From Pycnopodia helianthoides (lineage: Eukaryota; Echinodermata; Asteroidea; Forcipulatida; Asteriidae), in NCBI GenBank assembly GCA_032158295.1, contig CM063262.1:5923394-5987393 (forward strand): DNA of 64,000 nt, in the 5' to 3' direction. A model generated the notes under the pieces. The model did not search any database. It was given only the letters and a program-made list of their open reading frames with translations, and was not told the DNA's origin. The translations under genes were made by a program, and so were the position numbers. This document shows, in pieces, positions 26,701 to 32,294 of the stretch; the stretch's first letter is position 1; every line of letters begins with the position of its first letter.

Positions 26701-27812
26701 AGTATAAAGAAGAAACGTGAAACTCGCAAAGGTGATGACACACACTGCAAGCATAGATGAATCAATCACACTGGATTCACCAACTTAAGACAGTCCATAC
26801 TTCTCAAAATAAACACTCGTGAAATAACTTCCCATCACCCTCATGTTCACTTCTGCTTGATAATTTATTTGATGTATATATATTCTGTAAATAAAATGAG
26901 TGTTATATATATATTATTTTAGTGTTCTAATATTTAAAAGAAGCTGCTACAACACAAAGATTAAACACACTCAAACCGTCGTGCACGTTACGTCGCTCAA
27001 CGATACACTGGGCGACTTTGTTAGGGGACGACAGTGTCGGGGGCGACTTTGTTGGGGGGCGACTCTGTCAGGGGGCGACTTTGTGAGGGGTGACTTTGAC
27101 AGGGGGTGACTTTGTAAGTGAGGGGGCGACTTTGGGGTGGGCGACTTTGCTTGGGGGGCGACTTTGTAGTGGGCGACTTTGCTGGGGGGCGAGTTGACTG
27201 GTTTCCGAATGATTGGTATGAACTTTATAAACCTGCCATATTTTATTAGAACAAGGTCAATTTTATTACAAACAATATTTTCTATAATGATTGTGAATTA
27301 AGTCATCATCTATCTCAAATACACTTAAACGTTTCTTTAATGACAATTTTTCAACAACATTGTTTAGGCTTAGGTAGTACACGTGGATCATCAGTGCGGC
27401 CAGGACGGGTGCACGCACTGCAGACTAGGAACAGACACCCACTAGTTAGTGTAGTAGTATTGCTTGCACGCCTGCCAATGTAAACAACATGCCATCAAAG
27501 TTTGAAATAACTCGTGAACTCCGTCTGTGCAACAATAGCGTGGTGACATGACTGAACAACAATTTTCACCTCTATATCGTCACCGATTCCAAGCCTCCGA
27601 TTAGCCTCAGCTTGCAGGTGCAGCCGATGCCAATAGTAGAAATAGACGAACCCCAGGACCGCAACCACGATTAACAACCAACGCAACAAGTGCACCGAAC
27701 GCAGCGAGATCTGTGACATGTTAAAAATGACCGAGCCCCTTCCTCCTCCAAGTCGGCCTCCGTCACCGCTGCCGCTTTGCTGGTGAAATCGACTCATGGT
27801 CGGGGGGGTCAC
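5623..27812 (-). CDS. GLB1L2: GLB1L2-like membrane-anchored beta-galactosidase (GH35), 19 coding exons
   Basis: Glycoside hydrolase family 35 protein expected to remove terminal beta-galactose from glycans in the secretory/endolysosomal lumen. The joined exons give 702 aa in one unbroken frame with every splice phase agreeing. Residues 1-41 are a polar, Gly-rich cytosolic tail and about 42-61 a hydrophobic signal-anchor (type II topology). The GH35 TIM barrel follows, with the acid/base Glu in QVENEYG (about E241) and the nucleophile in [13 protein letters not shown] (about E317). [14 protein letters not shown] and [13 protein letters not shown] follow, then beta-sandwich domains ending with [18 protein letters not shown]. 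Vertebrate GLB1L2/GLB1L3 are about 640-655 aa; the excess is mostly at the two ends. Assignment to GLB1L2 rather than GLB1L3 is from remembered family sequence. The large introns (up to about 2.9 kb) are filled with repeats. Nothing suggests a pseudogene. Confidence 0.93.
6155..6785 (+). mobile_element. tRNA-headed SINEs, second body type
   Basis: A-box TGGCCGAGCGGTTAAGAGCA and B-box GGGTTCGAATCCC at 6,235-6,315, after a partial head at 6,155-6,230. The body has CTGTATACTCCCCAGGGAGC and ends TAAAGCGCTATATAA; a second body follows at 6,555-6,785. The serine/leucine-like head has a long variable arm. Confidence 0.8.
6976..7092 (-). CDS. GLB1L2: GLB1L2-like exon 18
   Basis: 39 codons, phase 0: [20 protein letters not shown] then [19 protein letters not shown], the highly conserved C-terminal GH35 block. 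Donor GAG|GTAAGA; reading on past it runs into intron. Confidence 0.96.
7446..7563 (-). CDS. GLB1L2: GLB1L2-like exon 17
   Basis: Encodes [20 protein letters not shown] then [19 protein letters not shown], corresponding to the PAFYxGxxxI...DTFxxxxGW segment. Confidence 0.92.
7900..8055. repeat. Diverged GATGACA tandem repeat, 45.4-kb family
   Basis: GGGATGACAAAATCC, CCCAACATATTTTAGTCTTA and ATCATGAAAGTAA recur in the tandem block at 45.35-45.85 kb. Confidence 0.55.
8056..8375. mobile_element. TTAA-flanked piggyBac-like MITE with internal duplication
   Basis: TTAACCCTTACAGTGCC at the left and GGCACTCGAAGGGTTAA at the right form imperfect inverted ends bordered by TTAA. A roughly 90-bp segment containing ACGTTGGCGGCCTGTGGATG occurs twice inside. 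Confidence 0.75.
8468..10170 (-). repeat. 117-bp satellite array in GLB1L2-like intron 16, ~15 units
   Basis: Unit core GTCAGACAGTAGGAGGGTTG with TTTATCCATCATTCAAAATC and GATGCATTCACCAC; unit length 117 bp in the most regular part (9,250-10,090). Units diverge toward the low-coordinate end. The high end stops about 40 bp from the exon 16 donor. Confidence 0.93.
10212..10299 (-). CDS. GLB1L2: GLB1L2-like exon 16
   Basis: Encodes [20 protein letters not shown] then [10 protein letters not shown]. Its donor (GTAAGT) is followed about 40 bp on by the large 117-bp satellite array. Confidence 0.92.
10686..10776 (-). CDS. GLB1L2: GLB1L2-like exon 15
   Basis: Encodes [20 protein letters not shown] then [10 protein letters not shown], matching the conserved LVENxGRVNYG...DxRKG block. 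Confidence 0.95.
11312..11620 (+). mobile_element. tRNA-like SINE fragment
   Basis: B-box-like GTGGGTTCGAATCCCACC at about 11,499-11,516 preceded by TCTGGAATTGCTGGGGTC. The antisense reading GGIRTHDP is a familiar false protein of such repeats. Confidence 0.55.
11883..11957 (-). CDS. GLB1L2: GLB1L2-like exon 14
   Basis: 25 codons: [20 protein letters not shown] then TLALT, a beta-strand segment after HDRAQ. Phase 0 at both ends; donor GTGAGT. Confidence 0.9.
12118..12318. mobile_element. MITE with TAGACCGCATTGAATA ends
   Basis: Inverted ends TAGACCGCATTGAATA and TATTCAATACGGTCTA. The interior holds a GTGTGCGTGTGCGTGTACGT run and AAGATGGCGAC. About 200 bp, no ORF of note. Confidence 0.8.
12507..12921 (+). 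mobile_element. tRNA-derived SINE, full length
   Basis: Head GTGGCCGAGCAGATAAGAGC; B-box GTGTGGGTTCGAGTCGTGG; body with TTAACCATTATTGCTGCGTC and GCACGTAAAAGAACCCAGTG; tail GCTATATAAGAAGCCACTG followed by an ATT repeat. Confidence 0.9.
13050..13202 (-). CDS. GLB1L2: GLB1L2-like exon 13
   Basis: 51 codons, phase 0. [20 protein letters not shown], then [13 protein letters not shown] and HDRAQ, matching the MExLPVNxGxGQxxGxxLYET segment of the family. Confidence 0.93.
13590..14000 (+). mobile_element. tRNA-derived SINE, full length
   Basis: Same family as 12,507-12,921: GTGTCGTGGCAGAGCGGATA head, TTGGTTTGAGTCTCGG at the B-box, ending GCGCTATATAAGAACCAAG and an ATT tail next to exon 12. Confidence 0.9.
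14014..14120 (-). CDS. GLB1L2: GLB1L2-like exon 12
   Basis: Encodes [20 protein letters not shown] then [15 protein letters not shown], the linker to the beta domains. Acceptor TTTTAG, donor GTAAGT. Confidence 0.87.
14167..14305. mobile_element. Small MITE, ATGATGTCACAAGC family
   Basis: ATGATGTCACAAGCTCAAAC, AGGTCAAAGGAAGACCTCTC and CATTGGCCGAAAG match 2,058-2,225. Confidence 0.6.
14762..14842 (-). mobile_element. tRNA-like sequence (SINE head or tRNA pseudogene)
   Basis: Minus strand: TAGCTCAGTTGGTGGAGCG (A-box/D-arm) and GTCGCAGGTTCACATCCCG (B-box/T-arm). The acceptor ends do not pair, so this is not a working tRNA gene. Confidence 0.65.
14974..15066 (-). CDS. GLB1L2: GLB1L2-like exon 11
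   Basis: Encodes [20 protein letters not shown] then [11 protein letters not shown]. With exon 10 it forms [13 protein letters not shown], the end of the catalytic barrel. Confidence 0.93.
15648..15797 (-). CDS. GLB1L2: GLB1L2-like exon 10
   Basis: Encodes [20 protein letters not shown], then [14 protein letters not shown] and [23 protein letters not shown] is a diagnostic GLB1L2/3 block. Confidence 0.95.
15864..16254. mobile_element. MITE family B
   Basis: TTTAAAGGAACATTACAGAA at the left and AATTCTGTAATGTTCCTTTAA at the right (same ends as 4,791-5,168), inside the GLB1L2-like gene. Confidence 0.85.
16359..16721. mobile_element. MITE family D
   Basis: AAAGGTATTACACAGGATTGG start; interior CAATTGGTCATCGAGATCAC; end ACCAATAGTGTACAGGGCCT. 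A second copy lies at 51,290-51,615. Confidence 0.75.
16770..17000. mobile_element. CAGGGTTCTGCCCA-type element, truncated
   Basis: Left end CAGGGTTCTGGCCAGGATTT, interior AATGTGTGGTGGTCGGAAAC. The right inverted end is lost. A fuller copy is at 62,470-62,780. Confidence 0.75.
17243..17330 (-). CDS. GLB1L2: GLB1L2-like exon 9: catalytic nucleophile
   Basis: Encodes [20 protein letters not shown] then EKHHVFSSS. The Glu of MEFW is the predicted GH35 nucleophile. Acceptor CCCAG, donor GTAAGA. Confidence 0.95.
17690..17880 (-). mobile_element. tRNA-headed SINE, third family
   Basis: Minus strand: GGCAATCTCGGTGGTCTAGT (A-box) then TAGAATGGCAAAGGTCGTGG and GTGTGAATCCCAATCG (B-box). The same head occurs at 53,355-53,610. 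Confidence 0.7.
18056..18120 (-). CDS. GLB1L2: GLB1L2-like exon 8
   Basis: 65 nt encoding [20 protein letters not shown] and IQ, equivalent to the VLATxNxQ segment before the nucleophile. Phases match exons 7 and 9. Confidence 0.88.
18188..18612 (-). mobile_element. tRNA-derived SINE, full length
   Basis: Reverse copy of the 12.5-kb family: ATT/AAT-repeat tail at 18,198-18,230, TATAGCGCTTTATCACATCC, then the B-box complement GACTCGAACCCACACTC at 18,534-18,552. Confidence 0.9.
18685..18871 (-). mobile_element. tRNA-derived SINE, 5' fragment
   Basis: Head and first part of the body only: GAACTCGAACCCACACTCTG and AATAATGGCTAAGTGTC. Confidence 0.75.
18924..19117. mobile_element. MITE, GGGCCCAATTTCAT family
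   Basis: GGGCCCAATTTCATAGAGCT at the left and AGCACCTCTATGAAATTGGG at the right, about 194 bp. Interior GCTTAGCAGAAAATTG. Confidence 0.85.
19161..19245 (-). CDS. GLB1L2: GLB1L2-like exon 7
   Basis: Encodes [20 protein letters not shown] and MKNGHLPG. The xxxLTSDN motif is typical of the family. Acceptor TTTCAG, donor GTAAGT. Confidence 0.9.
19295..19930 (-). repeat. Second array of the same satellite in intron 6, ~6 units
   Basis: Same core (GTCAGACAGTAGGAGGGTTG, TTTATATATCAT(T/A)CAAAACC) with more irregular units. The last unit ends about 15 bp from the exon 6 donor. Confidence 0.9.
19942..20034 (-). CDS. GLB1L2: GLB1L2-like exon 6: acid/base residue
   Basis: 31 codons, phase 0 at both ends. 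[19 protein letters not shown] carries the catalytic acid/base Glu of GH35. The second satellite array starts about 15 bp past its donor. Confidence 0.95.
20157..20475 (-). repeat. Tandem decayed copies of the 3' half of exon 5
   Basis: Three imperfect copies lie at about 20,157-20,242, 20,281-20,365 and 20,408-20,475, at about 106-123 bp spacing, with exon 5 itself as the fourth unit. Copy 20,157 still reads [20 protein letters not shown] on the minus strand but its donor has changed. Copy 20,281 keeps the CAG|GTAAAA donor. None has the exon's 5' half or acceptor, so they are not complete exons. Confidence 0.85.
20523..20631 (-). CDS. GLB1L2: GLB1L2-like exon 5
   Basis: Encodes [20 protein letters not shown] followed by [16 protein letters not shown]. 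The donor is CAG|GTAAAA. The 3' half of this exon and about 40 bp of the following intron recur as three decayed tandem copies in the downstream intron. Confidence 0.93.
20672..20790 (+). mobile_element. SINE 5' fragment
   Basis: AAAGCACCGGACCCAAGTTC, GTGTGGGTTCGAATCCCGG and GTCGTGACACTTGTGCCC; the body is missing. Confidence 0.75.
21261..21356 (-). CDS. GLB1L2: GLB1L2-like exon 4
   Basis: Encodes [20 protein letters not shown] followed by [11 protein letters not shown], the conserved RPGPYICAE segment of GH35. The acceptor is GCAG and the donor GTAAGC. It ends with AG, completing Ser with exon 5. Confidence 0.93.
21577..21960. mobile_element. MITE family E
   Basis: AGTACCTTTGGTTTTTGGGA start; ATGTCCATGCAGGAAGAATA inside; ends GATTACCAATCGTATACCTT. 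Confidence 0.75.
21965..22345 (-). mobile_element. LINE reverse-transcriptase C-terminal fragment
   Basis: Minus-strand reading [20 protein letters not shown], then RSLRSTFDI and [20 protein letters not shown]. This is the tail that follows the RT domain in CR1/L2-type non-LTR elements. 5' truncated and dead. Confidence 0.75.
22437..22834. mobile_element. MITE family E
   Basis: TAAAGGGAAGGTATATTTAG start and CCAAAAACCAAAAGTATACT end, inverted relative to each other; GCGTGGACATAAACGC inside. Confidence 0.75.
23306..23781. mobile_element. MITE family E with a nested insertion
   Basis: TTAAAGGGAAGGTACACGAT start and AAACCAAAGGTATACTTTGC end. Interrupted at 23,444-23,597 by another element. Confidence 0.75.
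23444..23597. mobile_element. 154-bp MITE, perfect 19-bp inverted ends
   Basis: TGGATTGCAATACGCGTCA and TGACGCGTATTGCAATCCA, perfect complements. CpG-rich core with GCGCGTACGCGCGTGCA. No ORF of note. Confidence 0.85.
23975..24164. mobile_element. CAGGGTTCTGCCCA-type element, left-truncated
   Basis: AATGTGTGGTGGTCGGAAAC interior and CACTGTGGGCAGAACCCTG right end. Confidence 0.75.
24255..24323 (-). CDS. GLB1L2: GLB1L2-like exon 3
   Basis: 69 nt encoding [20 protein letters not shown], the family YVPWNxHE block. Too short to appear as a long ORF; found from the splice signals and matching phases on both sides. Confidence 0.93.
24781..25240 (+). mobile_element. tRNA-derived SINE, full length
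   Basis: GTGTTGTGGCAAAGCAGATA head, GTGTGGGTTTGAGTCCCGG B-box, CTATATAAGAAGCCACTATT and ATT tail. Confidence 0.88.
25228..25540 (-). mobile_element. tRNA-headed SINE, second body type
   Basis: Reverse copy: tail CTCCTGTTCATTGGCCTTAA, head complement CACGACCGGGATTCGAACCG and CCACCCGGCCATGACAC. Abuts the previous SINE tail to tail. Confidence 0.8.
25576..25736 (-). CDS. GLB1L2: GLB1L2-like exon 2: start of GH35 barrel
   Basis: Begins [11 protein letters not shown] and contains [16 protein letters not shown] and [14 protein letters not shown], the conserved opening of GH35. Acceptor TATAG, donor GTAAGG; starts in phase 0 and ends with two bases of a Thr codon. Confidence 0.93.
26105..27190. 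mobile_element. Foldback-like element with inverted GGGCGACTTTGT arrays
   Basis: 26,112-26,228 is a block of ACAAAGTCGCCCC-type repeats; 27,010-27,190 has the same motif in the opposite orientation (GGGGGCGACTTTGT, about ten times). The roughly 780-bp interior is AT-rich without a recognisable ORF. In intron 1 of the GLB1L2-like gene. Confidence 0.8.
27570..27812 (-). CDS. GLB1L2: GLB1L2-like exon 1: cytosolic tail and signal-anchor
   Basis: 81 codons from the first ATG. A second ATG five codons on is also possible. The Gly/Ser-rich tail is followed by the hydrophobic run [20 protein letters not shown]. The donor after DDIE is GTGAAA, phase 0. Confidence 0.88.
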
Positions 27813-28519
27813 AGTTCAAGAAATTGTGCGGGGGAACAATGCAGTCTGTCGTATCGGCTGAAGATGGGTGTGTGGGGACAAATTCGACCAAACAATGAGA
27901 GTCCAGTGATGCATATAATTCACACTACACACATAACTTTTTCGTGCAGATGAGATGGAGATGCGTTTATGTGGCATGGTATCAATCATACGTACCTCTT
28001 CGGAAATCATCCCGGCACTTGAGGGCGCGCTCTTTAAAAATAAATATTGTGTTCCTATGAAAAGTATGTGGAAAAAGTAAGGATAACAGCCCGAAACAAT
28101 ACCTCAGCACACGTGTTATTTGTAAGGCAAAACAGTCGGTGATAAAACTAATGACTGACTCAACAACATTGGGACCAAGAAGAACTGAAAAAACAAGATG
28201 GTGGTCAGCAAAAAGCAGGGACCTGATAAAGATAAATTATCTAATAGACTTTGACTTGAGATAAATTTTACCCAGTCATCATAAATCCGTGGGTAAACAG
28301 AAGGGGCGTGTCCCTTGACGTTACGTAATACTTATTTGAACAGAGACAGCCAGGCCCCTGCCCTCCTCCACCCTAAACAAAAGTATAATATACCGAGAAA
28401 AGGTCATCAACTCCGATCATAACGACATTAGTCGACATAGGTCTTTCCCTGCGGGAGACCATAATTATAACCAAACAGACACGGCGAATCACAATCACAT
28501 TATGTAGCACGTTCTATGG

Positions 28520-28615
28520 TAGTACGGGTAGGGTAGGGATAGGGTGGGGGGCCAAGAGTAAGGGTTAGGGCCTAGTTAGTGTTATGATTAGGGTTAGGGG
28601 TAGGGTTTTAGAACG
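28520..28615 (+). repeat. Telomere-like TTAGGG-type degenerate repeat
   Basis: GTAGGGTAGGGATAGGGTGG and GATTAGGGTTAGGGGTAGGG. A C-rich counterpart (ACCCTAACCATACCC type) lies at 29,521-29,582 in opposite orientation. Confidence 0.65.
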
Positions 28616-29394
28616 GGGCCCACCGTCCAGCCCGCCCCCGCCAACACACACCAAAAAATATTTACACACCAGAAAATAAAAGATAACGCTTATTTAGGTA
28701 AGGAATTGAATTCAACGAGTGAAACTTATTAAAATATTGAACCGTTTTTGAATTATGACTCAAAATGTGTCCAAATTGAGCGTGTTTTTGCCAGATTTCC
28801 TGCACTAAGTTTTGTCTGCGTTTACTGCTGATTCGCTTAACTTGACAAACAAATGTATAATAACATGACTAAACAAAAAGGAGAAAGCATTCATTTTGAA
28901 CTTTAATTAATTGAAGCTGCTGTTTCATTAAAAACCACCTGGCCCCAGTCGTGATCGATTTTTTAAAATTTCTATAAACAAAAAGGAGACAGCGTTTATT
29001 TAAACTACAATTGAAGCTATGTAGCTGTTTCATTAAAAAAAAAAAAAAAAAAAAAAAAACACTACTGGCCCCATCGTCATCAATTTTTTAATTTCTATTT
29101 CATTATAATTTTTTGATTTTTGTTTTAATGTTCTGGCGTGAGTTTGTAGTGACATTCAAACCGAGAACTTACAACAAAAGGGACAATATGTTCTCGATTG
29201 TTATCACAAAAAGGAAAACAACGGAGTCCACGTACGGGACGGGGCCGAAGAGTTGAACTAAGGAAGGTTCAGTATGGTGTGCCGAACTCGTTACAAAATT
29301 CGATTGTGGCGTATTCTTATCCATGGTGAGTGAACACAAAATTAAGTTTGTCCTAGGCGTAGCGGTAATGGTGCTTATGAGGATGCGAGGCGTA

Positions 29395-30110
29395 TAACCA
29401 AAACAGACGTATGAAGCTAAACCACGAACCACAACCATGCACGGTCTATGGTAGCTGCCACTTGTTCCCTGTTTCTCAGTTGGTAACTCTAACTTAAAAA
29501 AAAAAAAAAAAACCCACCCCTGTTCCTCAAACCCTTTACCCTTAAACATAACCCTCACCCTGTAAACCCTAACCATACCCAGCGGCGGCACCAGACCTGT
29601 TAATCTGGGGGCGGGGGGCAAGAGGGGGCAAACTTAAATTTAGGGAGGGGGGAAACAAAAGTCTATAATGTACTGTATAAGCTTACAATTCACTCCAGAA
29701 ATAAGATTTTGCACTGTGTGAATGTGACGTGTGCGAACTGCGTGTACAATGGCTGCTTCGGTTTTGGGCAGACAATGCATTTCTATTTATAGCAAGTTTC
29801 CAAGCTTGTACAGATAAATAAATCCACATTTTATTAACATTGCCGGAAATGGAAAGTGTATCGGGCGTTTTTTTATGGTGCCCAATTATATGGTATTAAT
29901 TATTTACAGCGCAAACAACATTGTAAAAAATTAAGTGCAATGGTTTGGGATATGGATTAAACTCAGTTTCCGCCATCGGGAGAAAAACTTGGGGGGGGGG
30001 GCAAACTGGGGGGGGGGGATTTTCCCCCCGTGCCCCGAACGTGCACGGTGGTTGTGATCCGTGGTTTAGCTTCATTTATGTCTGTTTGGTTTTATCTCTC
30101 GAGGATGTTG
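29395..30110. mobile_element. Element with ~55-bp inverted ends
   Basis: ACCAAAACAGACGTATGAAG and CTAAACCACGAACCACAACC at the left recur inverted at 30,045-30,100 (GGTTGTGATCCGTGGTTTAG, CTTCATTTATGTCTGTTTGG). The interior includes G-rich runs at 29,602-29,650 and 29,990-30,020. Confidence 0.65.
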
Positions 30111-30427
30111 GACTTTGAGTGAGGGCCGGGGTGCCGGGGTTGCCAAAGGCGCAGGCTTTGTGAAACCCACTTGACTGTTGTCCTGCAGCACTCACGCTCG
30201 GTTCCTGCAGACTAAAGAAGTTTGATTGACAGCCCATCGGTTTATCAAACTTGAATACTTTTAATAATTGGATTTGACTACAAACTGAACTTGTTGACGT
30301 CCAAATCGCCTCAAAGGTGCACTTGTGCAGCAAAAACTTGAAGAATGGTTATTCTTGTAGGCCTACTCTCCAGGATTCTGAGTGTACGAGACAAAAGCCA
30401 GCATAGATATTCCTGATACTATGAGTC

Positions 30428-30796
30428 TTAAAGGCACTGAACACTATTGGTAATTACTCAAAATAATTGTTAGCATAAAAACTTACTTGGTAACGAGCAA
30501 TGGAGAGCTGTTGATAGTATAAAACATTGTGAGAAACGGCTCCCTCTGAAGTAACGTAGTTTTTGAGAAAGAAGTAATTTCTCAGTAAAATATCACGCGT
30601 GAGGTCTCGAAATCAAGCATCTGAAAGCACACAACTTCGCGGTGAAAAGTGGTGTTTTTCTTCCCTTATTATCTCGCAACTTCGACAACCAATTGAGTTC
30701 AAATTTTCACAGGTTTGTTATTTTGTGCATATGTTGAGATACACCAAGTGAGAAGACTGGTCTTTGACAATTACCAAAGGTGTCCAGTGTCTTTAA
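30428..30796. mobile_element. MITE family C
   Basis: AAAGGCACTGAACACTATTG start and AAAGGTGTCCAGTGTCTTTAA end. Interior AAACATTGTGAGAAACGGCT and CTCGCAACTTCGA. Confidence 0.85.
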
Positions 30797-31017
30797 TTGA
30801 TGTCACGAAGTTATGGATTCTGTGAGATGATTAGGTTGTCAAATCTTTTAACTGGGACACCCACTTTACTTTTAGCAGCAACATTTATGGAGTTTTCTGG
30901 CCGATACGATGGCAAGGTAGGGGCGCCGTTTGTCAATTAAACCTGTTAGCGCATTTTACATGTTTTTACCACTAACAATAAGATGTAAACCATAGAAAGT
31001 GTTGTCAAAATCAACAT

Positions 31018-31195
31018 TTAAAAACATGGTTCACAAACCCTGAAATTAATTGAATCATCTTAAAACATGGTCCACAATGGTGTTTATGATGCTTCAATTT
31101 TCATGGTTGATAAACCATGTTTTTAAGATGCTTGTTCATGGTTTATAAACCATATTTCATTATGCTTCAATCTCCACGGTTTATAAACCATGCTT
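31018..31195. repeat. Cluster of AAACCATG/CATGGTTT palindromic repeats
   Basis: At least seven copies of (A/T)AAACCATG or its complement in about 180 bp, several as back-to-back pairs such as CATGGTTTATAAACCAT. About 1 kb upstream of the GAL3ST-like start. Confidence 0.7.
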
Positions 31196-32175
31196 TATAA
31201 TTATAATTAGCATTCAATGCCTTATAACGAAAAAATGTTTTAAAAAATCGTCCGAATAAGAGATTTTTCTTTCGCCTTTTTTGTGGAAATGTGCTACTCA
31301 TGCTCAAGGGCCAATCATGTTCAAGCGGCACCATCTGTCATGCTCAAAATAAAAAAACATAAAAAACACAACACGCACAAAGAAATGAGTTGATTTGATA
31401 CCGGTCGTTTCCCGCGCACCAATCAATGCATGCTTCGAATGTGTTATAATGACGCTTCACATGTATGTTTATGACATGAATTGATTTACACATTTTTAGG
31501 ACGTGGGTTTAAAGTGTAATGAAAAATTGCAATATATAAAGATCACATCGGATTTTTATTTTATTTTATGGATTGATGTAAACTCAACTCATCTCATCTC
31601 CTCATTTCATCCTGGTAAGAATCTCCTACTGTAACTTCTTATTAATCCACAGCAACTTCCAACTTCCAATGAAGCATTGAACGACCGATTCGCTTGGGTG
31701 GGCATTATCGTCTCCAACATCGTCTCCAACGGCCTTTTCTTTTTTCGTTCCCCCATATTAACACCGACTAGATAGCTATAGTCGCTTGAAGACTGGTCCA
31801 ATGTGTTTTCTTCGGTTGAATCATCAAGGGAAAGTCGAGTTATCACACTTTATCCAAAAAACGTACACGTCGGCCTCCAAACTTCAACAGAAAAATTTGT
31901 GTCGGGGAAAAATCAGTCAACCCTACAATCTTGTGAAGATGTACTTGTTTTCTTGTAATGTAACCTGACCAGCCAAAAACATACACACCTTGGACGCAGT
32001 TCGTCATTAGAATATTATTGTAAATACTTATATACCGCAAATATTTGTTTATTCTAACATGTCTAAACCTAAGTTCTTGAAAATTGCCTTCATTTCTTGA
32101 GACACAATCCCAGGGCAGAGGCTTCTTAATCTTATCTTCAAGACAACGTTGGGAACTTCTAGTTCAGCTGTCGAC

Positions 32176-32294
32176 ATGAAGAGAATCCTATCAGCATTTA
32201 TGTGCACCCTGCTCGTTGCCATGATCTTCCTCTTCTTATCGTTGCTGTACGTTAACACTTACAAAGTGGATATTTTGTCTGGTAGCAACAAAAG
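32176..32294 (+). CDS. GAL3ST: GAL3ST-like exon 1: cytosolic tip and membrane anchor
   Basis: Begins MKRILSAFMCTLLVAMIFLF then LLSLLYVNTYKV. A short basic N-terminus precedes a hydrophobic run, typical of Golgi type II enzymes. Ends with two bases of an Arg codon before GTAATA. Confidence 0.82.

Larger units (their letters stand above)
28011..32175. other. Spacer between divergent GLB1L2-like and GAL3ST-like genes
   Basis: No coding exon recognised. Holds the promoters of both genes, which point away from each other, and the repeats listed separately. No TATA box or initiator could be assigned. Confidence 0.55.

Noticed and set aside
28520..28615. A true chromosome end
   Set aside because: Degenerate TTAGGG-like repeats lie in the middle of the window with genes on both sides.
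29169..29621. 150-codon minus-strand ORF
   Set aside because: Runs through a poly-A tract and repeat DNA with no domain or splice context.
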